NCBI GenBank assembly: GCA_002353935.1
Contig: DEKP01000044.1
Coordinates: 1 to 30,371 of the forward strand
Length of the DNA: 30,371 bases
Direction of reading: 5' to 3'
Source: Ruminococcaceae bacterium UBA2719
GTDB taxonomy: Bacteria > Bacillota > Clostridia > Oscillospirales > Acutalibacteraceae
A program made the translations under genes and the position numbers. The stretch's first letter is position 1; every line of letters begins with the position of its first letter. Below the pieces are notes generated by a model. That model saw nothing but the letters and a program-made list of their open reading frames with translations, searched no databases and was not told the DNA's origin. Below, one piece after another: positions 16,713 to 24,183 of this stretch.

Positions 16713-17288
16713 ATGTCAAATTTTAAAGCTGAGCTTTCTGAAATGTCGTTTATTCAAAAGTTTAAAAATTCTTCAAAAGAATTATCTAAAATTCAAACTA
16801 TAGCTGTATGTGCCATGATGCTTGCTTTGAGAGTTGTTCTGGGGATTTTTACTAATTTCACATTAGCTATTGTTCCGTTTGTCAAAATCGGTTTTTCTTT
16901 TATTCCTATTGTGATTGTAGCTTATCTTTACGGACCAGTGTGTGCGTCAGTTGTATCAGCTTTGGGTGATATTCTATCGATTATTTTAGCTAACCCCAGT
17001 ACATTTTCAATAACTCCGGGAATTACCGTCTGCTGTTTTATAGAGGGGATAATTTACGGTATTGTACTGTATAAAGCTTCCCCTAATTTAAAAAATATTA
17101 TCATAGCTAAAGCTCTGGTTTTAGCGCTGTGTTCTTTACCGCTCAACACGCTTGTTCTATCTTTTTTAATGAATATGAACTATTTTACACTTTTATTATA
17201 CAGATGTGCTATACTTATCCCTTTTGCTGTTGTAGAATGTGCTGTTATGTATGGATTGTCAAAAATTTTAAAATTAAAAAAAGCATAA
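16713..17288 (+). CDS. folT: Folate ECF transporter substrate-binding subunit FolT
   Basis: 191 residues, about six membrane segments. An amphipathic N-terminus (MSNFKAELSEMSFIQKFKNS) precedes the S-component fold: LALRVVLGIFTNF (37-49), VKIGFSFIPIVIVAYLYGPV (57-76) and VVSALGDILS (80-89), then SITPGITVCCFIEGIIYGI and a C-terminal amphipathic end. These are the FolT-type signatures of group II ECF transporters, which take up folates using shared EcfAA'T. Substrate assignment rests on these motifs together with the THF riboswitch directly upstream. The gene is transcribed from its own promoter although it lies only 231 nt after ribU, so the two vitamins are controlled separately. It ends at a strong hairpin. 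Confidence 0.9.
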   Translation: MSNFKAELSEMSFIQKFKNSSKELSKIQTIAVCAMMLALRVVLGIFTNFTLAIVPFVKIGFSFIPIVIVAYLYGPVCASVVSALGDILSIILANPSTFSITPGITVCCFIEGIIYGIVLYKASPNLKNIIIAKALVLALCSLPLNTLVLSFLMNMNYFTLLLYRCAILIPFAVVECAVMYGLSKILKLKKA

Positions 17289-17312
17289 ATATTTCAAACA
17301 TAATAAAACATA

Positions 17313-17366
17313 ACCAACAAAAGTCAAGCCGCTCAAGTAATGAGCGGCTTGACTTTTGTTGGTATA
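17313..17366. terminator. Very long bidirectional terminator (23-bp perfect stem)
   Basis: 17313-17335 pairs perfectly with 17341-17363 over 23 bp around a five-base loop AGTAA. The stem includes the GC-rich block CAAGCCGCTCA and A/T flanks that give U-runs in both directions. It separates the converging folT and pullulanase genes. Confidence 0.92.
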
Positions 17367-17373
17367 TTTGCTT

Positions 17374-20325
17374 TTAATCATCGATTAGCACTGAGTTTTT
17401 CTTCTTTTGTTTGTTAATTTTTGAAACTACTATAGCAATTAAAATTACCAATAAAACTATGCTTGATATGATTATTATTAAAAGCTTATAATCCCGTTGT
17501 ATATTGTTATAATATAAAATAATATTAGTTTCATTATCTCCAAATGCTGCCTCAGAATTAGAGATATCAGTGTATTCATAGCCTTTAAACTGCAAATAGT
17601 CTATCTCAACTTTATCTCCCTGAGTTCCCAAATATGACTTTGTATGTATCACTTCTCCGTCTGATCCCAAATAGATAACGTTCGCCAGACTATTCAAGCT
17701 TTCATCCTCAACTTCAACCTTTTCTGCTTCTTCAAAAGTTTTATATTTATATATAACTTCTATTGGCTTTTTGGTATATTTTCCCGCTCCGTTTTTAGGA
17801 AGGGAATCCAAATCAAGATTATAGCCAACAACTGATGGAATATTAGGAGTATAATACTGTTGCCCTACACGATTAGTAAGCGAAATTGAATTTGCTATTT
17901 CTTTTCCGTCACTGTTTAAAAATTTAATATTAACCGTAGAGAACTCTCCCTTATAAGGACGACACTTTATTGTAACAGTAAAAAACATTGAATCAAATTT
18001 ACCGTTTATTTTACTGTTGTGAGAAACAATATCATAATTAAATAGCAATTCCTCAGGAGCTGTCACAGAATAAGATTCACCCTTTTTCCCTGTAAGCTTT
18101 TGTTCATAAATCACGGTGTTTTTATCGGTATCCAAGTACTGCACATAAACATCGCAATAATCATTTGAATTTTGAAGATTTTCAAAAGTAGCTTCGTCAA
18201 CTAAAACCGCCGCAGAATAAGCCTCAACTTCAACTTTTTCTTTTGACAAGGTTGCCAAAGCCTTAATATCAGCTTGATTTTTATCAACAATTTGTATCCA
18301 GGTATAATCGTTATCTAATTTCACCTTCGATGTTTTTGAGCTGCCATTAAAAATTACTGTTGCATGAGCTTTACTAGCTTCGTTATAAAGAGTATAAGCT
18401 ATAACATCTTTATCTGTATCATCAAGATATGTTAAATTCACCTTTTCGATATCATCAGCACGAAACAAGCTCAACGTTTTTCTGATGTTTATCAGTCCTT
18501 TATAATATTCAACAAGAGAACGATATTTATTAAGATTGTCCCAGTTAAGGGCGTTAATTTTAACATCTGATTTATAAGAGTTTGAATCTCCCTCTTTTGT
18601 TCTGCCAAACTCTTCGCCCGAGAGCATAAACGGAACACCTTGTGATGTAAAAATGATAGCCGCTGCAAGTTTATTCTTTGATACCAAGTCCTCATTGCGC
18701 TGGGTATAATCCGAACCATCCGGCAACGAGGATGTAACAAGTTTATCATACAAGGTCATATTATCGTGACAGGAGGCGTAATTAACACTCTGTGAACATT
18801 TAGAAGCCCACCCTAAGCCTGTTTGCGCTTCTACGCCTGTACGAATATCTGCTTTTTTTGAGGCGTCAATAACAAATCCTTTGTCGGAAGGATTAAGTGC
18901 ACTTCCGGCAATAGCATCGCGAATTGTATCGTCAAATGCTCCTATACGATCGGATAATAAACTTAAATTATCTTGTGTCGCAAGCTTAGTTTCACTATCT
19001 GTTGTTGTTGAAAGTGACCAACCTTCCCCATACATAATAATCTTTTCGCCGTTTTTGAGCTTGTCTAAACTTTCTCTGACTGAATTCATGGTATCTACAT
19101 CAAGCAAACCCATAAGATCAAACCTAAAGCCGTCTATATGATATTCATCAGCCCAAAAAGTTACTGAGTCTTTTATAAACCTGCTTACCATATTACGCTC
19201 TGAAGCAACATCATTACCGCATCCTGATCCGTTAGACCATGTTCCCTCTTCATCTATACGATAATAATAATTAGGCACTGCTAAATTAAACCAAGAATTT
19301 TCTTTTTCATAAGTATGATTATAAACGACATCCATTATAACTCCTATACCTGCCTTATGCAGAGCCTGTATCATTTGTTTACACTCATTGATACGTGTTT
19401 TGCCGTTATATGGGTCAGAAGAATATGAACCCTCAGGAACATTATAGTTCTTTGGATCATACCCCCAGTTATATTGTTCATCAAGGGATTTGGTTTCGTC
19501 TATTGAGGCAAAATCATAAAAAGGATTTATTTGAACATAATTTACTCCCAATTCTTTTAAATAATCAATACAAGTCGAAAGCTCTCCGGATTTTGAATTA
19601 ACAGTGGTTCCCTCTTCGCAAAAAGCAAGGTACTTTCCGCGGTTTTCTTTGCTTACTCCCGAGGTATCGGAATCAGAAAAATCTCTTATAGATATTTCCC
19701 ATATTACTGCATCAACGGCGCTGTCAACTCTATCAAATTTATCATCTGACCAACCGTCGGGGTCGGTTGAAGATAAATCTAAAATTTCTCCTCTATCGCC
19801 GTTTGCTCCTGCAGCTACGGCATACGGATCTACAATCTCGTGTTTTTGTCCGTTGATATCAACCAAATATGTATAATACAATCCTTTATAGTCACCCTGT
19901 AAGGTGATATACCATGTTCCGTATTTTTTAGAATATTCCATAGAATTGCTGGACAACATTTGAGCGTTTTCTTCTTCATCTGTGCCGGTTTTATATATGC
20001 AAACCTTTACACTGTCCGCAACAGGCGACCATAATCTGAAGGTAGTAGAATCTTCGCTGTATAAAGCGCCAAGCTTGCCTGTATAAGACATAGTATCTAA
20101 TTTTTCAGCATATTTTGCATATCCCAAATTTTGGACAGAAAGTGCAGGATATTTTGCTGGTTCCTCTGTAGGCTGTTGTGTAGGTTTTTCTGTTGAATCT
20201 GATTCATCATCTTCTTCGCTGTCTACAATTTCAATGCTCTCCTGAGCAAAAAAAGTAACAGAAAAAACAGAAGGTATTAAAATTATTGCTATCAAAAATA
20301 ATGACAAAATTCGTTTAACAGCCAC
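17374..20325 (-). CDS. Secreted, membrane-anchored type I pullulanase with MucBP-like repeats
   Basis: 983 residues. Signal peptide (1-27), acidic Thr/Pro linker (30-60), a CBM48-type beta domain (about 85-185), then a GH13 catalytic barrel. The type I pullulanase signature YNWGYDP (285-291) is present, as are GH13 region I DVVYNHT (332-338), region II GFRFDLMG (399-406, nucleophile D403), region III MYGEGW (431-436, acid/base E434) and region IV ASCHDN (517-522, D521). It should cut alpha-1,6 branches in pullulan, starch or glycogen outside the cell. After the barrel come three MucBP-like repeats (about 725-795, 797-865 and 879-937), then a membrane segment (about 946-966) and a basic tail. 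There is no sortase motif, so it stays embedded in the membrane. GTG 20325 is chosen because AGGAG lies eight bases upstream. The hydrolysis products could feed sugar uptake systems not seen here. Confidence 0.95.
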   Translation of the reverse strand: MAVKRILSLFLIAIILIPSVFSVTFFAQESIEIVDSEEDDESDSTEKPTQQPTEEPAKYPALSVQNLGYAKYAEKLDTMSYTGKLGALYSEDSTTFRLWSPVADSVKVCIYKTGTDEEENAQMLSSNSMEYSKKYGTWYITLQGDYKGLYYTYLVDINGQKHEIVDPYAVAAGANGDRGEILDLSSTDPDGWSDDKFDRVDSAVDAVIWEISIRDFSDSDTSGVSKENRGKYLAFCEEGTTVNSKSGELSTCIDYLKELGVNYVQINPFYDFASIDETKSLDEQYNWGYDPKNYNVPEGSYSSDPYNGKTRINECKQMIQALHKAGIGVIMDVVYNHTYEKENSWFNLAVPNYYYRIDEEGTWSNGSGCGNDVASERNMVSRFIKDSVTFWADEYHIDGFRFDLMGLLDVDTMNSVRESLDKLKNGEKIIMYGEGWSLSTTTDSETKLATQDNLSLLSDRIGAFDDTIRDAIAGSALNPSDKGFVIDASKKADIRTGVEAQTGLGWASKCSQSVNYASCHDNMTLYDKLVTSSLPDGSDYTQRNEDLVSKNKLAAAIIFTSQGVPFMLSGEEFGRTKEGDSNSYKSDVKINALNWDNLNKYRSLVEYYKGLINIRKTLSLFRADDIEKVNLTYLDDTDKDVIAYTLYNEASKAHATVIFNGSSKTSKVKLDNDYTWIQIVDKNQADIKALATLSKEKVEVEAYSAAVLVDEATFENLQNSNDYCDVYVQYLDTDKNTVIYEQKLTGKKGESYSVTAPEELLFNYDIVSHNSKINGKFDSMFFTVTIKCRPYKGEFSTVNIKFLNSDGKEIANSISLTNRVGQQYYTPNIPSVVGYNLDLDSLPKNGAGKYTKKPIEVIYKYKTFEEAEKVEVEDESLNSLANVIYLGSDGEVIHTKSYLGTQGDKVEIDYLQFKGYEYTDISNSEAAFGDNETNIILYYNNIQRDYKLLIIIISSIVLLVILIAIVVSKINKQKKKNSVLIDD

Positions 20326-20425
20326 TTGAAGGTCTCCTTTTAAACATTTTTATTAATAAAGACAATTTTGTACAAACAAAGTGCATCTTGCTTTTGTTAT
20401 ATAATAACACAATTCACTTGTTCGG

Positions 20426-20446
20426 TTAATTCCGTTTTGGAATTAA
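20426..20446. repeat. Perfect inverted repeat between pullulanase and LysM genes
   Basis: TTAATTCC (20426-20433), five-base spacer GTTTT, GGAATTAA (20439-20446). It lies about 100 bases upstream of the pullulanase start and 139 before the LysM gene. The symmetry suits a repressor dimer. The same half-site layout occurs near the LCP gene (7614-7632). I saw no convincing -35/-10 pair in the rest of the 20326-20584 gap. Confidence 0.45.
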
Positions 20447-20584
20447 TCTCTCGTTAGAGTATACAACTTTACACATAGTTTTTTGGACATGCTTCCAAGT
20501 ATCTTAATTTTTAAAAAAACTGATACAAGTACTTTCAATTTTCGAAGAATTGCATATTATGTATTAACGGAAAGGAGATTTAAT

Positions 20585-20896
20585 ATGGAGACTGTAACCT
20601 ATACAGTGCGCCCGGGAAACACCTTGTATGCTATAGCACAGTTTTTCGGAACAACTGTAAATGAAATTGCAAACGCAAACGCCCTTGTTTATCCATACAA
20701 TATTTACCCGGGTCAAGAGCTTATACTTCCTATTGAGAATATAACTTCACCTCAATATTATGTAGTCAGGCCAGGAGATTCTCTGTGGTCAATAGCCAAC
20801 CGCTACGGATTAAATATTCAAACACTAATGATGTTAAATAACCTGGAAAATCCAAATGTCATATATCCCGGCCAAATTTTAAGATTGGTAGGATAA
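20585..20896 (+). CDS. Small double-LysM protein
   Basis: 103 residues from ATG 20585, which is preceded by AAAGGAG; the frame stays open upstream but without a ribosome-binding site. It is almost entirely two LysM modules: VTYTVRPGNTLYAIAQFFG (4-22) to YPGQELILP, and YYVVRPGDSLWSIANRYGL (58-76) to YPGQILRLVG. LysM binds N-acetylglucosamine chains of peptidoglycan or chitin. There is no signal peptide and no catalytic domain, so it may be a spore-coat or cortex-associated protein, like other leaderless LysM proteins of spore-formers, or be exported in another way. The nearby spoVM-like gene is weak support for a sporulation link. Confidence 0.88.
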   Translation: METVTYTVRPGNTLYAIAQFFGTTVNEIANANALVYPYNIYPGQELILPIENITSPQYYVVRPGDSLWSIANRYGLNIQTLMMLNNLENPNVIYPGQILRLVG

Positions 20897-20904
20897 GAAG
20901 ATAA

Positions 20905-20939
20905 AAGGCGTTGTACAAATGTGCAGCGCCTTGTTTTTT
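20905..20939 (+). terminator. Terminator of the LysM gene
   Basis: A 12-bp stem with two G-U pairs (20905-20916 with 20921-20932), loop AAAT, followed by TTGTTTTTTA. Confidence 0.85.
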
Positions 20940-21011
20940 AGCTAATTAGTTTTATAATTCATCTCAGCTTAGCTAACCGTAAAAATCCCTATGACTGTCA
21001 GCAGCAAATAC

Positions 21012-21045
21012 AAAAGCCGCAAGTTTAATACCCGCGGCTTTTTAG
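21012..21045 (-). terminator. Terminator of the small-peptide/spoVM operon
   Basis: A 9-bp stem AAAAGCCGC/GCGGCTTTT (21012-21020 with 21034-21042) with T-rich sequence on the minus side. It lies about 20 bases after the spoVM stop. Confidence 0.7.
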
Positions 21046-21064
21046 GCTATGTAAACAGCCCAAT

Positions 21065-21157
21065 TTAATTTTGAACATTCTTCTCTTTTTTTATACCGTA
21101 AATTTTTCTTAGTATAAACGACAAAAACTTAGGTCTTTCTATTACCACTACTTTCAT
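21065..21157 (-). CDS. spoVM: SpoVM-like spore coat assembly peptide (30 aa)
   Basis: Thirty residues, ATG at 21157-21155, TAA at 21067-21065, with AGGAGG seven bases upstream. It starts MKVVVIERPKFLSFILRKIY and ends GIKKEKNVQN. The pattern is that of SpoVM: a short N-terminal strand, a central Pro, then an amphipathic helix rich in Leu/Ile/Arg, and a basic end. In Bacillus subtilis the 26-residue SpoVM (MKFYTIKLPKFLGGIVRAML start) binds the convex forespore membrane and recruits SpoIVA for coat assembly; RPKFLSFILR aligns with LPKFLGGIVR without gaps. The upstream gene ends four bases earlier. This is the best evidence here that the organism forms spores. Confidence 0.85.
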   Translation of the reverse strand: MKVVVIERPKFLSFILRKIYGIKKEKNVQN

Positions 21158-21160
21158 AAA

Positions 21161-21298
21161 CTACCTCCTGCAACTTAAACAGGTGAGAATTAAAACAATT
21201 GCTGCGATAATGCACACCCACTTTGTCGGAAGAATTGAAGCGACAAGCAACCCCGCTCCAAAACATACGGCATTTTTGCATGTTTTGCACTTGTTCAT
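21161..21298 (-). CDS. Cysteine-rich one-pass membrane peptide upstream of spoVM (45 aa)
   Basis: 45 residues, ATG 21298-21296, TAG 21163-21161, preceded by AAGGGTGAT. Six cysteines: CKTC (4-7), C12, C29 and CLSC (40-43), flanking hydrophobic stretches at about 11-24 and 28-42, with a terminal RR. The spacing of two CxxC pairs at opposite ends is regular enough to look selected. Its last codons AGG AGG form the ribosome-binding site of the SpoVM-like gene and the two are four bases apart, so they are surely one operon. I do not recognise the family. A role in sporulation is inferred only from this linkage. Confidence 0.72.
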   Translation of the reverse strand: MNKCKTCKNAVCFGAGLLVASILPTKWVCIIAAIVLILTCLSCRR

Positions 21299-21361
21299 AA
21301 TTATCACCCTTAATATTCTATACATAACTATTGATTTTGTGACAACCGTTTTAAAAGAATA

Positions 21362-21390
21362 TTGAAAATACTTATATGTGCTGATATAAT
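21362..21390 (+). promoter_or_regulatory. Promoter of the RluA-family gene
   Basis: TTGAAA (21362-21367), 17 bases, TATAAT (21385-21390). Position -10 lies 16 bases before ATG 21406, so the 5' leader is only about ten bases and the weak GGTGG site begins close to the transcript start. Confidence 0.75.
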
Positions 21391-21405
21391 TGTTTTGGTG
21401 GTTAT

Positions 21406-22362
21406 ATGCGTAATATTAAAATTGAAAAAAACGACTCGGGACAAAGACTAGACAAGTTTTTATCTAAACGTTTCAAGACTATGCCTAAATCTTTGATGTA
21501 TAAATATATAAGAACCAAATACATAAAATTAAACGGCAAAAAAACTACGCCTCAAGTCTTTTTAAACTACGGAGATATTTTAACTTTATATATTAAAGAT
21601 GAATTTTTTGAGGAACAAAAAAACTATGATTTTCTGAAAGCCGGAAAAAATCTTAACATTATTTATGAAGATAAAAATATTGTTTTGATAGAGAAAGAAG
21701 CCGGAGTGATAGTACACCAAGATAAAAACTTTGAAAGTGACGCACTAAATCTCAGGCTCATACGATATCTATACGAAAAAGGAGAATACAACCCTGATGA
21801 TGAAGCTTCGTTTGTGCCTGCTTTATGCAACAGAATCGACCGCAATACAGCCGGGTTGGTTATAGGGGCAAAAAACGCTAAAGCTCTGCGAATTATAAAT
21901 CAAAAAATTAAAAATCGCGAAATAGAAAAATACTATCTTTGTATTATTAAAGGTAATCCTAAAAAGAAAAGCGCTGTTCTCACTTCTTATCTTATAAAAA
22001 ACGAAAAAAATAATACTGTAAAACTTTATGACAAAGAACTTGAGAATTCAAAAAAAACCATTACCGAATACAAAGTTCTTGACACAAAAAATGATATTAG
22101 TCTTTGTGAGGTTTTTCTTCACACAGGAAGAACACATCAAATTCGTGCTCAAATGTCCCATATAGGTCATCCGCTTTTAGGTGATGAAAAATATGGTGAC
22201 TCAAGGTTAAATAAAAAATACAAATTAACTCATCAGGCGTTGTATTCATATAAGTTAAAATTTAATTTTAAAACAGACGCCGGAGAACTTGAATATCTAA
22301 ACGGAAAAACTTTTATCGTAAATAACGTTTGGTTTACAAAATATTTCAACGCTGAATCCTAA
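21406..22362 (+). CDS. RluA family rRNA pseudouridine synthase
   Basis: 318 residues. An S4 RNA-binding domain (about 1-65: SGQRLDKFLSKRF, IRTKYIKLNGKK, YGDILTLYI) is followed by the catalytic domain with NIIYEDKNIVLIEKEAGVIV (84-103), the active-site motif RIDRNTAGLVIGAK (143-156, catalytic D145) and HTGRTHQIRAQMSHIGHPLL with GDEKYG near 250-275. The RIDRNTAG form is closest to the RluC-type motif RLDRNTSG, so the target is probably uridines of 23S rRNA, but the exact sites cannot be told. All residues needed for activity are present. It has its own promoter, transcribed away from the spoVM pair. Confidence 0.93.
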   Translation: MRNIKIEKNDSGQRLDKFLSKRFKTMPKSLMYKYIRTKYIKLNGKKTTPQVFLNYGDILTLYIKDEFFEEQKNYDFLKAGKNLNIIYEDKNIVLIEKEAGVIVHQDKNFESDALNLRLIRYLYEKGEYNPDDEASFVPALCNRIDRNTAGLVIGAKNAKALRIINQKIKNREIEKYYLCIIKGNPKKKSAVLTSYLIKNEKNNTVKLYDKELENSKKTITEYKVLDTKNDISLCEVFLHTGRTHQIRAQMSHIGHPLLGDEKYGDSRLNKKYKLTHQALYSYKLKFNFKTDAGELEYLNGKTFIVNNVWFTKYFNAES

Positions 22363-22380
22363 TAAAAATCAGTAATCAAA

Positions 22381-22432
22381 AAAGTACAAATTAGTATAAT
22401 AAAAAATATTATGCTAATCTGTACTTTATTTT
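22381..22432. terminator. Bidirectional terminator between rluA-like and mscS genes
   Basis: A 20-base stem (22381-22400 with 22408-22427) with one mismatch and one G-U pair on either strand, loop AAAAAAT, followed by ATTTTTATC. The flanking genes converge. Confidence 0.85.
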
Positions 22433-22456
22433 TATCAGAAAAAATTATAAGGAAAC

Positions 22457-23251
22457 TTAATCTACATTATGTATATCAAGCTGATTATATGGAATTTTTA
22501 TATTCTCTTTTGCAAGCTCATCCTGGATAATACGATTTGCCGAACGTTTTAAGTCACATTTATAATTTTGATCGCAAAAAAATCTGATTTTATATAATAT
22601 AGATGAATCATTAAATTTTTGAGTTCCTTTGTACTGTGCTCTCTCAACTTTATCAAGCTTTTCAATTTTATTACAAATATTTTTCATAACAGTTTCTATC
22701 TTGTTAACATCTTCGTCATACGATAAACCGATATCAATATCTACTAAATTTGTCAAAACAGCAATCTCGCTAATATTACGGTTAGAAATCGACATAACGG
22801 AATTATCTTCCAAAAGACAAATTTTTGTAGTCCTTGCGTTGAAAGAAACAACTATTCCCTCTTGACTTTTATATCTGACGGCATCTCCTATTGAAAAGTA
22901 TTTATCCGCCATGATATTTATTCCCATTATAATATCTTTTAAAGTATCCTGAAGAGCAAGACCTATGACCGCACTAGCAAGACCTAAACCTGCTATTAAA
23001 GATGTAACATTAATTCCATTTATTTGCAGTATAAGCAAAACCGCAACAAGCACAATTATAGTTTTTATTAATTTAGTAATTATTCTAATAGTATATATGC
23101 GTCTACTGTCGTCACCAATTTTATTTTTCTTAAAAGAATTAATTCCTTTGTTAATAAAAACGTTTAAAATAATCGCCGCAGCAACTATCACTAAACTCAT
23201 CAATAAATGAGGTAAAGTTATATATTTAATAATATTATCCAGATAATTCAC
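22457..23251 (-). CDS. mscS: Small-conductance mechanosensitive channel, MscS family
   Basis: 264 residues. Three membrane segments: about 14-33, 60-78 and the pore-lining TM3, whose glycine/alanine pattern is GLGLASAVIGLALQDTLKDI (88-107). This is followed by the beta domain MADKYFSIGDAVRYKSQEGI and a C-terminal alpha/beta domain, as in Escherichia coli MscS (286 residues). The channel releases solutes when membrane tension rises. GTG 23251 is chosen because GGGGGGAT precedes it. It starts ten bases after pgeF ends, so pgeF and mscS are probably one transcript. Confidence 0.93.
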   Translation of the reverse strand: MNYLDNIIKYITLPHLLMSLVIVAAAIILNVFINKGINSFKKNKIGDDSRRIYTIRIITKLIKTIIVLVAVLLILQINGINVTSLIAGLGLASAVIGLALQDTLKDIIMGINIMADKYFSIGDAVRYKSQEGIVVSFNARTTKICLLEDNSVMSISNRNISEIAVLTNLVDIDIGLSYDEDVNKIETVMKNICNKIEKLDKVERAQYKGTQKFNDSSILYKIRFFCDQNYKCDLKRSANRIIQDELAKENIKIPYNQLDIHNVD

Positions 23252-23261
23252 AATATCCCCC

Positions 23262-24086
23262 CTATTTTAAAACTAAAAAGGCGCTCATTGTACCTCTGTC
23301 TCCTCCGGTTGCTCTGTGACTCCACAAAAGGTCGCTGTTGCACTTGGTACACAAATCAGATATGGTTATATTCTCATTTTTTACGCCGCATGAAACTAAA
23401 ATTTGTCGGTTACACTCCAGCATATCTACCATGTATTTTGTATCGCCTTTAGGAAATACAAATTTACTGTCATCTAAACCCAAAGCATAAAAATGATCGG
23501 CACAATCATTATCAACTTCATAGCAGCATTTAGAGATAGCAGGTCCGATAGCGCAAACTAAATCTTTAGGATTTGTATTGTAATTTTCACGCATTGTACA
23601 AACTACTTTTTCTGCGATTTTAGAGACCGTACCGCGCCATCCTGAGTGCGCCAGTCCTATACATCTATTTTTTGTATCAACAAAAAATATAGGCGTACAG
23701 TCGGCATAATATGTAACCAATGTAACATCTTTTTCGTTAGTTACCAAAGCGTCTACGCTCTCTATATCCTTTTCGCGGTATATTCCTATTCCCTTTTCAT
23801 TTGATGTACATACACGCACAAAGGTATGATGATCCTGACTCGACGCCACAAGAGAATCAAAATCAAATCCGGCAGCATCACAAAACCTATGATAATTTTC
23901 GGTTACCTTATCAAAATCATCATGCTCAAAAGACAGATTCATAGATTCCTTTGATCCAACCGATACTCCGCCGAGCCTGGTAGAAAACGCGTGATGAATA
24001 AAATCTATCTTATCTAAAGCGTTATATGTCAAATATGCTACGTCGCCATTTTTGTGAAGTTTCATAGTTTTAGAATTAATTTTCAA
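23262..24086 (-). CDS. pgeF: PgeF/YlmD-like peptidoglycan editing factor (multicopper polyphenol oxidase family)
   Basis: About 274 residues from TTG 24086, chosen because GAGGTGAT lies five bases upstream; an ATG at 24131 in the same frame has no ribosome-binding site. Family motifs: HHAFSTRLGGVS, VTYYADCTPIFFVD, IGLAHSGWRGTVSKIAEKVV, CAIGPAISKCCYEVDNDCAD and LWSHRATGGDRGTMSAF. These include the metal-binding His, Cys and His residues of the fold. Recent work assigns the family to removing mis-incorporated amino acids from muropeptide precursors, while older annotation calls it laccase or polyphenol oxidase. It is the first gene of a pair with mscS and diverges from the four-cysteine gene at 24184. 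Confidence 0.92.
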   Translation of the reverse strand: MKINSKTMKLHKNGDVAYLTYNALDKIDFIHHAFSTRLGGVSVGSKESMNLSFEHDDFDKVTENYHRFCDAAGFDFDSLVASSQDHHTFVRVCTSNEKGIGIYREKDIESVDALVTNEKDVTLVTYYADCTPIFFVDTKNRCIGLAHSGWRGTVSKIAEKVVCTMRENYNTNPKDLVCAIGPAISKCCYEVDNDCADHFYALGLDDSKFVFPKGDTKYMVDMLECNRQILVSCGVKNENITISDLCTKCNSDLLWSHRATGGDRGTMSAFLVLK

Positions 24087-24102
24087 AATTATCACCTCGA
24101 TC

Positions 24103-24154
24103 ATTCTACAACATTTATATGTGACTTGCAAGTCATATATTTAAGTGATATAAT
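24103..24154. promoter_or_regulatory. Divergent promoters sharing one palindromic -35 (pgeF and small Cys gene)
   Basis: TGACTTGCAAGTCA (24122-24135) is a perfect 14-base palindrome. Its centre TTGCAA (24126-24131) reads the same on both strands. Seventeen bases to the right lies TATAAT (24149-24154), and seventeen bases to the left, on the minus strand, TAGAAT (24108-24103). Both directions thus have a -35/-10 pair with ideal spacing from a single hexamer. For pgeF the predicted transcript starts near 24097, inside the ribosome-binding site, so its leader would be only about 11 bases. Confidence 0.62.
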
Positions 24155-24183
24155 TAAGATATAAAAATTTCGGCGGTGATTTT

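Noticed and set aside
21183..21365. 60-residue plus-strand frame in the 21 kb intergenic region
   Set aside because: No ribosome-binding site. It is the antisense of the 45-residue Cys-rich peptide, which has a start site, stop and spacing consistent with an operon with spoVM.
24087..24131. Extended N-terminus of PgeF from ATG 24131
   Set aside because: It would start inside the palindromic -35 and has no ribosome-binding site; TTG 24086 has GAGGTGAT five bases upstream.
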